DNA from: Patagioenas fasciata
Taxonomy: Eukaryota > Chordata > Aves > Columbiformes > Columbidae
Direction: 5' to 3'
NCBI RefSeq assembly: GCF_037038585.1
Contig: NC_092526.1
Span: 41,551,501-41,615,500, forward strand
DNA: 64,000 nt
The first letter of the stretch is position 1. Every line of letters starts with the position of its first letter. The translations under genes were made by a program, and so were the position numbers. Of the stretch, positions 57,330 through 64,000 are shown in pieces. The notes under the pieces are model-generated. The model saw nothing but the letters and a program-made list of their open reading frames with translations, had not been told where the DNA came from and did not search any database.

Positions 57330-58440
57330 GCATCTTTGCTGGGACATATCACCATGCTGTGTGTCTGATGGGCTGATGAGGGACAGACGCTACAATATGT
57401 GGATGGCATTCCTACTGAAAACGCTCAAAAGTGGTTTATAGACGGAAGCAGCCAGCCCTGAGGTGATCTGGACCTTTGCCAAAAATCCTTTCCCACAAAA
57501 GGCAGAGATAATTGCCCTTACTCTGCCCTGGAACTAGCTCAAGGTAAAACTGTTAGTATCTATACTGACTCCAAGGATGCTTTCAGGGCTGTGCATGTGC
57601 ACAGAGCAATTTGGAAAGAAAAGGGACTTTTGAACTCTCAAGGCAAACAGATCAAGCATGCGGAGGAGATATTGGAACTACTGAAGCAGTTCAACTTCCT
57701 AAGAAAACAGCAATCACGCACATTAAGGCGCACCAGAAAGTGAGCTCGGAATCGGAAAAGGCTGGCGGACAGAGAGGCAAACCAAACGGCTCAGCACAAG
57801 GTAAAAACACAAAGTGCTCTCGTCCTTGGTGGGCAGGTCTCTTTAACAGGTAAGCCAGAGTGTACTAAAGAGAATCGAAACTCATCGTAGATTTAAAGGA
57901 ATCACATCATAAGGAAGGGTGGGCTCAAACGCCCCAGGGAAAACTTACCACCCCCTCTCATCTGGTTTGGCCTTTAGGAAGGGAAGAACAGAAGAAGGGG
58001 CCTTGGGGACTAGAACCACTACGCAAACATTTGATTAGGGAAACAGGAGCTAGAGATTTGTCTGTCACTGTGGAAGAGGTGACAGCGGTGTGATCTTTGC
58101 CTCCAGACTAATCCCAAAAATATGCCCAAGCTAGAAATGGGTCAAATGGGGAAAGGGAATGGGCCTGGACCACAATGGCAAACTGATTGTTCAGAACTCC
58201 CAGGAAAAGGGGGGTACCGATATTTGTTGGTATTAACTGATGTTTTTTCAGGTTGGCCAGAAGCGTTCCCTACCAGGACAGCAAAAGCTTAGGAGGTGAC
58301 TAGAACATTGATACACAAAATAATACCAAGGCTTGGAGTCCCAGCTGTTAGATCCTCTGATTGAGGGCCACATTTTACTGACGAGTATGTGAAGTCTTTT
58401 GCAGAGAACTTTGAAACCATAATAGGAAGGTCCATTTCAA
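57330..58440 (+). pseudogene. Gammaretrovirus-like RNase H and integrase core remnant
   Basis: From about 57420 an RNase H start is readable (W-F-I-D-G-S-S), interrupted almost at once by a stop. The middle (Y-T-D-S-K-D-A-F and A-V-H-V-H) and end (I-K-A-H-Q-K) follow with one frame change near 57670. The integrase core begins about 58180 (W-Q-T-D, then Y-L-L-V-L-T-D-V-F-S-G-W-P-E-A-F), with G-P-H-F-T-D-E-Y near 58360. Stops break it. RT, protease and gag are absent. Confidence 0.75.
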
Positions 58441-59269
58441 GACCCCCTGACTGCTACCAATATTAGAGAACAGAATGCCTGGATTTGCCATTCTAGAGTG
58501 AAGAAAGCCTGCGAAACACCACGGAGAGTAACCCGGGTGCAACCTGGAAAGCTCTGTTTTTCACAATCACCTTTTGGTGCTTCTGGGGGACCAGCCTGGG
58601 TGGTGCTTCCCGCATTGGGAAGAAGAAACCCAAAAGAACAAACAAGTAGAATTTTTGGTAGATATGGGGGCAACACTAATGGAAACCTGGAAAGAAGAAA
58701 CTTCAACCCCATGATGGGAGGGGCCTTTTTCTTGTTTTGTTAACTACAGAACCAGCTGTTTGGAGGGCAGAGAAAAGATGGACACACGTCTCTCAAGCTA
58801 AAGGACCCCTGACAGAAGAAAGAACCTTGAAAGTATCTCAAGAACCGGGCGAACTGAAATTGAAGTTGACTCGGGGTTGTAAATGGACTGTGGTATAAGT
58901 ATATCCACAAAGGGAACTTACCAACAGGATTGTGTAATAAATGTCTAAGAATAGAAGATCAGGAAACCAGAGCTCAGTTGAGGATTCTAGTTGCCACTGG
59001 AAGAATAGAAAAAAAATAGCCAAGAATGGTGGGAGGTATTTACTGAAGGGGTGAATGGGAATTTAGAGAGTCCACCAGTGATGAAAAGAATAGAGTGCAG
59101 ACAGAGAAATCAAATTCCGTGTTGCTCCTGTTATTCCTAGGAAGTGAAGGCCAAGAGTTGGGAAACGATAATCGCCACGCTAACGACAAAAACAGGAAAG
59201 GCGGGGACACAGCCCTCGCTGCCGAGAAGACGACGAACTCGGCTGCCGGCTGCAACCTGCTTGGCCAGA

Positions 59270-60330
59270 GAGCGTGGAAACCTGGACCTGATCCTCTTGC
59301 CAGGAGCGGTGACTTATTGTTCCCAACTTAGCCTGGCTAATCCCTGTACCAAGTGCTACGAGCGTGTGAGAATAGGAAGACTAACCCAGTATGTTCTAAA
59401 TTATCACACTCGTATTAATTCTGGATGTTATGATAGAACAAAATTGGAGAAGTGTGAAATCCAAGGGCAGAAATTATGGGTAGCAACTAACCTAGAGAAA
59501 GGTGGACTCGGTGTAGGCTCTGCCTCCTGCCCTAGGGGAGAACAGAGGATCTGTTTTACACAAGTTGGTAGGAGGGCCTATTCAGATGGAGGGGGAGTGC
59601 AAGACAAAACTTGAAACAGAGAGGAGTTTAATAAATGCCCCATAGGAGGAATGCAAACTTGGAAAGATGGTGAAAGGCCTGCACAAAGAATATCTGAATA
59701 CTATGATCCAGCCACATGGGCCCAAGATGGAAACTGGGGATCCCATACCCCTATATATATGCTAAACCAAATTATTCAGTTGCAAGCAGTGGTTGAAATA
59801 ATAAGTAACCAGACGGCTGAGGCACTGAATCTCATAGCAAGACAATTGTCTCAGACCAGAGCTGCAGTGTACCAAAATCAGGTAGCTTGAGATTGTCTTT
59901 TAGCTGAAGAGAGGGGGGCGTCTGTGGGAAACTGAATACTTCGGAGTGTTGTTTGGAAAGAGATGGCAATGGGGAAGCCATAATGAAAATAGCAGAGGAG
60001 ATAAAACGCGTTGCACATGTACCAGTACAGAAATGGAATTCTATACTTACTAGCCATTGGTGGGGTAACTTATTTGGGGGAGCCTGGTGGAAGAAAATAG
60101 GCTTCATGATAGTATGTGCATATCTGGGTTTACTGTTTGTGCCACGTATGACCCCGTGCTTTGTTCGGTTAATACATTCAGTAGTCCAAGCCATGCAAAT
60201 CTCAGGCATGCCTATAGATCCTGAAATGGCAGCAAAAGGAACAGGGTATAAACTAATGATTTTAAAAGATAACACCAAACTGGACCTGGCCATCGCACTG
60301 GGAAGAAGAAACCCAAAAGGAAAGCGCTAG
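59270..60330 (+). pseudogene. Gammaretrovirus-like env remnant
   Basis: A surface-subunit-like frame (59270-59614) with paired cysteines ends at a stop. From 59651 a transmembrane-subunit piece has the heptad-like L-Q-A-V-V-E-I-I region and the start of the conserved helix before the disulphide loop, then a stop and frame changes near 59890-59950. From 59953 the membrane-proximal region (W-W-G-N-L-F-G-G), a membrane-spanning helix and a cytoplasmic tail follow to 60330. The conserved loop is frame-disrupted. Dead gene. It precedes a polypurine tract and an LTR in the expected order. Confidence 0.75.
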
Positions 60331-60609
60331 GAACTGCAGTGAGCGGGGTCACCACGCCAAAGAGCGCGAGCTCCCGCTGCAGCCCAACAGATGCCATTGC
60401 TGCCGGGGCACCAGCCACCCGGTCATCAGCTGCCCCAGAAGAGCAACACGAATGTTTTGTTCAACATGAGAATTTGATTGTTCTTTGAGGGAGAAAGATA
60501 AGTCTTCTCCTGTCGAAGCAGCCTTCTTACTTGTGGTCCGAGAAAAGGTTAAATAGGGAATCATCATGTTAGTACAAGAATTTACTAACCTTCCCGAAAA
60601 GGGGGGAAC

Positions 60610-61195
60610 TGATAGAGGGAAATAACTAACTAACTAACCCATTATGTTAAGAAAAAACAGAACCTCGTCGAATGCCAAGGTAAGAGGTTTTACAGCACCT
60701 AGATGTAAACTTGAGAAGACGAGATAACTAAGATTTACAGCAAGAGGGCGGAACCAGTCTGATTTTGATCGACTTGGCAGCTTGGGTTCCAGTCAATTCA
60801 ACATAATGAGCCAAAGGTAAAGAGTTCACTGTGACGAGGCTGAAGGAGCCTTCATCCAAAGACCCCTCCTCAAGACCACCAGATGGCACTGCGCAGGTGA
60901 AACAGGGAGGGGTCAAGGAGGAGACTATGGAAATGATCACCTGGGACTCATTTTAATAAGAAATGGGAAAGGTTATGAATATGTAGAGGTGTTCCTGGGG
61001 TCATTATGAATACGTAACACCTTACTGTATTTAAACACACCTCATATTGTTAGAAGTTGCGCATGAACGGTGGAACGATCCCCCTTGCGCCCGACGTTGA
61101 AATGAACATACCTGCTTTATAACCTTGTGAGTTGGGAAGTTTTATGACTTGACAGATTGTAAAGTTGTTTCCGCTCACCATCACGGCCAGAGAGT
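60610..61195 (+). mobile_element. 3' LTR of the gammaretroviral remnant
   Basis: It follows a polypurine tract (AAAAGGGGGGAAC, ending about 60609) and begins TGATAGAGG. A TTTATAACC element lies at 61119-61127. It shares long blocks with the LTR at 31609-32250. The 3' boundary is approximate. Confidence 0.7.
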
Positions 61196-61399
61196 CCTGC
61201 AGCCCCGGCGCAGCTCTGAAGCAAGAAACAACAGATGTAGAAGGCAACCCCAGCTCCTGCAGCATCCTTTTCTTACTCCTGCAGCATCCTTTTCTTACTC
61301 CTGCAGTGATCACTGCCCCTTAAGTGGTGGGGAGGAGGAGGAGATCCCTTCGGTACCTGCAGTCTGCTGGTTCACTGCTGGGGCGCAGTGCTAGGCACG

Positions 61400-62100
61400 G
61401 GAAATATGAAAATAAACCGGAGCAGCAGCGCTCCTGGGGCGGGGGGTGTTCCCTGCAGAGCATCCCCCCGGGAGCCGGGCCTCGGCTCAGCCCAACCCAA
61501 ACCCGCCCCACGCCCACCCGGCGGAACCTCAGGAACCAGGGGACAAGTGACCCCAAGATGGGGGTGGCCGGGCAGAGAACGGGTTCCCTCTGGCTGGGAA
61601 AGGAGGGGTTGAGCTGAGGGGGTACGGGAGGTTTGGAAAAGGGGAAGGGGGATCCCTGGCAGGCAGCGAGGCTGGAGGGGGGATCCCGTCCCTTCACCCA
61701 GCCATGCGAGCTCCGCCAGGGGCTGGAGCGCCGCTCCCCGCGGCCGCCGTCCTGTCCGCGCGAGAGACCACCCCGCCGCCATCTCTAGTGAGGGCACAGC
61801 GGCCGCGCTCTCCCCGCCCCGCGACAGACACCTCATCAGCCACTGCCCGAACGGCGCCGGTACCCGAGGAGGAGGACTCGAAGGACGTTAACTCCCCCTC
61901 CTCGGCGGGGTGCGCCGCCCGCTTCCCAAGAGCGGCTCCCAGAGTGACCAGCTCCCCTCCTCCCCGGCGGCACGAGGCACGGCCTCAGTGCGGCGGCTTC
62001 ACTGCCCGCACCGAAGATGGCGGCGCGACGGGAGCGGGAAAGCGTGAGGCGCTGCAGGCGTCAGGCCCGGCCCAGGAGCCCCCAGCTGCTCCTGCTCCCA
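61400..62100. promoter_or_regulatory. CpG-rich promoter-like region with a YY1-type motif
   Basis: This GC-rich stretch is dense in CpG, unlike the rest of the window, and includes a GAAGATGGCGGCGCG word at about 62012-62026, the YY1-type motif found at transcription starts of housekeeping genes. No first exon can be assigned with confidence. Confidence 0.4.
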
Positions 62101-62870
62101 CGCACCCCCCGCGTTTGCTTTACATTTGTGTATCGTATATAAATGCAGGGACAAGGAGCAGCGGCACGGAGCAGGCTGCTGGGTACGAGGTGTTCCCTCA
62201 GCACACACACCCACACGCCCCCGTCCCGGGCCGGGCCGCTCCGCACGAAAGGGAAGGTGAGGGAAAAACAAAAACTAAAGGCACAGAGGCGTCCTGGCTG
62301 AATTGAATGACAATTCCAAAGGCACATCCCCACTCACGAAAGCTGGTGGCTCCGCAGGATCCCCAGCAGACACAACCACCGGCCGGCGGGGCAGGGGGGG
62401 CTCTGCCCGGGGAGCTCCCGCAGGGTCCGCAGTCTGAGGACAACGCTCCGCCCACAGCCCCACACCGAAACCGCCGGAAGGTCCCACAGCCTCCTTGTCA
62501 AGCCCAAGGGAATCCGAGCTGGGCCCGTATACGGTCAGTGCTCCAGAAGCTTCTCTGCTCCCAGGCGTTTCATTAAACGAGGGCACCGTCTGTCAGCCGA
62601 GGGCTGTGGGCGTGACCAGAGCGCCCATCAGCCGGAAGTGCCGGGCGCTCTCCTGCGGCTGCAAAGTGCTGCGACATGGGGCTGTGGGCACGCCCGGGCG
62701 GGACGCGGAGCTGCTGCGTGCCCCCAGTTCTGGGTCCCCCGACCCAGAGCAAAGCACTCCCCTACTCCGGCTGCCGACCGTCAGCCCGGCTTCTTGCACA
62801 GCCCCCTGGTTACCCCCTCACCCCATCCCCCCAGTTAGTCCCAGGGGGTGTTTCTGAAGCCCATGGACAC
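62101..62870 (+). repeat. Right-hand copy of the UBALD-like 3' flank
   Basis: It shares two collinear blocks with 54560-54965, with about 350 bp more between them. A TATATAAATGCAGG element is at about 62136-62149. No UBALD coding exon was seen upstream in this copy. Confidence 0.5.
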
Positions 62871-63104
62871 CTCAGCCCCACCCGGGGGGCAGGATGGGCC
62901 TTTGCTGGCTCTGCCCTGGTGCCCACCAGTTTGTTGCCAGTGCTCCCTCTGGGGGGCCCTGGGTACCACCGGATCCACCTGGGCACCCCAAAAGTGCCTT
63001 TTTAGCGCTTATTTTTCTCCTGAAAAGCAAACACAGCAGGGCTTTCTGCCATCCTGCACCAGGGACCCCTGCTCAGACCACACCGGCACTTGGTTGCCCA
63101 TCGC

Positions 63105-64000
63105 CATTTATTGCAGCCGCTGCCCCCACCCTGAAGCACCCAGGCTGTTGTCCCACACTGCCAGCACCACCCCCCATGTCCCCCCAGCTCCCTCCAGCTC
63201 CACCACGAGTAGCGGCTGCCCCAGCAGCCCGTGCTGCTCCCACATCCCAGCCCAGACCCCAGACCCCTGTCCCACCCTGCCCAGCTGCGGGCACAGACCC
63301 GTCCCCACAGAGAGCAGGGTGTCCTCTGCGCCCCGGTGCCCTGACAGGGCCATACCTGGCCAGCTCCTCGAGGTCGTGGTGTCTGGGGTGGCTCTTGGCA
63401 TTGTGGGCAGCTGAGAGCCCCCCATCATGGAGAGTTGCTCGTCCTGCCGGTTCCCATCAGTGCCGTCCTGGCCCGACAGCTGCATCGCGTCCTTCTGGGA
63501 AGGGGAGAGCATGTGATCCAAACACGGGACACCACTCCGCATCCCCCAGCAACCCTCCCCCAGCCAGCTCTCCCTGGGGAAACTGAGGCACGGATGGATC
63601 CCCCCGCAGGCTCAGCATCCCCCTCCCCACCTCCGTCATCCCTACCTTGTTGGGGCTGTGGGCGCCGGATGGGGACAGCCGTGGGGTGCTGGGCGGTTGG
63701 GGCCGGAAGCGCGGGGGCATGAGGGTGTGTGGGGCCCCGCAGCTCCGCGGAACAGTGGGGTACCTGGACTCGCCCGTCCGCTCCCTGTGGGACAGGACAC
63801 GGGGTGCTCAGTGCCCAGCAGGTGGCACCCCATGTGTCACTCGACGCCAGGGAGGGGTCAGGGGGCAGTTACTCACGGTCCAGGCGCCAGCATGTGGAGG
63901 GGCCGGTCACAGGACAGGCAATGGAAACCAGGCAGCAGCTGCCTGGAGAGAGAAGAAAAGGGCTGGGGAGCTCCTGGGGGGCACAGCCCCACCTGCACAC
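63105..64000 (-). CDS. QRICH2: QRICH2-like gene, last three exons (continues beyond the window)
   Basis: QRICH2 is a large sperm-flagellum protein with a conserved C-terminal DUF4795 region, shared with C16orf96. Reading the minus strand, exon 63877-63942 (between CTCTCCAG and GTGAGT) encodes F-H-C-L-S-C-D-R-P-L-H-M, a hallmark of that region. Exon 63646-63784 encodes Y-P-T-V-P-R-S-C-G-A-P-H-T-L, the second hallmark, then a proline-rich stretch. The terminal exon starts at 63494 (after TTCCCAG) and is open to a TAA at 63108-63110 that overlaps the polyadenylation signal AATAAA (63105-63110, minus strand). Compared with mammals, the stretch between the two hallmark motifs (the R-P-Y-T-V region) is missing, so an exon may be skipped or lost. 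The terminal exon diverges strongly and could also be spliced at 63356. The order UBALD then QRICH2 agrees with human 17q25. Confidence 0.65.

Noticed and set aside
61704..62306. 200-residue frame in the CpG-rich region
   Set aside because: Alanine, proline and arginine composition is expected from GC-rich DNA. No domain, and it overlaps a YY1-type promoter motif and the 3' flank duplication.

Overview
The window looks like a repeat-dense, probably heterochromatic or recently duplicated segment of a bird genome. The evidence is vertebrate split genes with avian-like exons (RBBP6-like, CCDC42/CFAP73-like, UBALD-like, QRICH2-like), several classes of endogenous retrovirus (betaretrovirus-like, gammaretrovirus-like and ERV-L-like), GC-rich compact gene segments at the right end, and no sign of bacterial or organellar organisation. 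A songbird is plausible but cannot be proved from the sequence alone. Because RNA-coding units are scattered among satellites and dead proviruses, W-linked, pericentromeric or germline-restricted origins are all possible.

Layout, left to right. 0-6.9 kb: two inverted copies of a ~380-bp repeat enclosing a broken betaretroviral gag (minus strand), then a plus-strand pol/env remnant ending in an LTR. 6.9-15.3 kb: satellite country. A ~0.89-kb tandem unit (here called R0.89), a CACAGAGT-type satellite, a ~1.7-kb unit (R1.7), and a 10-bp CTCTGTCAGG minisatellite that reverses orientation at about 12,267, followed by R1.7 in reverse. 15.3-16.2 kb: a second copy of the env tail plus LTR, in the same orientation as the first. 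16.4-19.05 kb: a small polyadenylated gene-like unit encoding a two-repeat protein with A-kinase-anchor-like helices, broken by one in-frame TAG. 19.2-20 kb: another betaretroviral pol/env/LTR remnant. 21.4-27.7 kb: a small minisatellite, then 3.5 kb of CACAGAGT satellite enclosed by opposed R0.89 arms. 29.6-31.5 kb: five exons of an RBBP6-like gene. 31.6-32.3 kb: a solo LTR-like sequence. 33.2-42.2 kb: four R0.89 units, then about three near-identical R1.7 units. 42.2-47.75 kb: an ERV-L-like provirus (gag, protease, RT, RNase H, integrase, 3' LTR) fused directly to R1.7 on the left. 48.6-52 kb: a degraded minus-strand gammaretroviral pol/env.

The right 12 kb is different. It holds three copies of a CCDC42/CFAP73-type coiled-coil exon, two further exons of that gene, a UBALD-type terminal exon with a premature TAG, and a plus-strand gammaretroviral remnant that sits where the last coiled-coil exon should be. 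It ends in a GC-rich promoter-like stretch and the 3' end of a minus-strand QRICH2-like gene running off the window. UBALD2 and QRICH2 are neighbours on human 17q25, so this end looks derived from the matching bird segment, with local duplication and decay.

No gene in the window is demonstrably intact from start to stop. The main interest is the nested palindromic satellite architecture, the AKAP-like two-repeat gene, the RBBP6-like paralogue with altered RING ligands, and the exon-triplicated ciliary-type gene.
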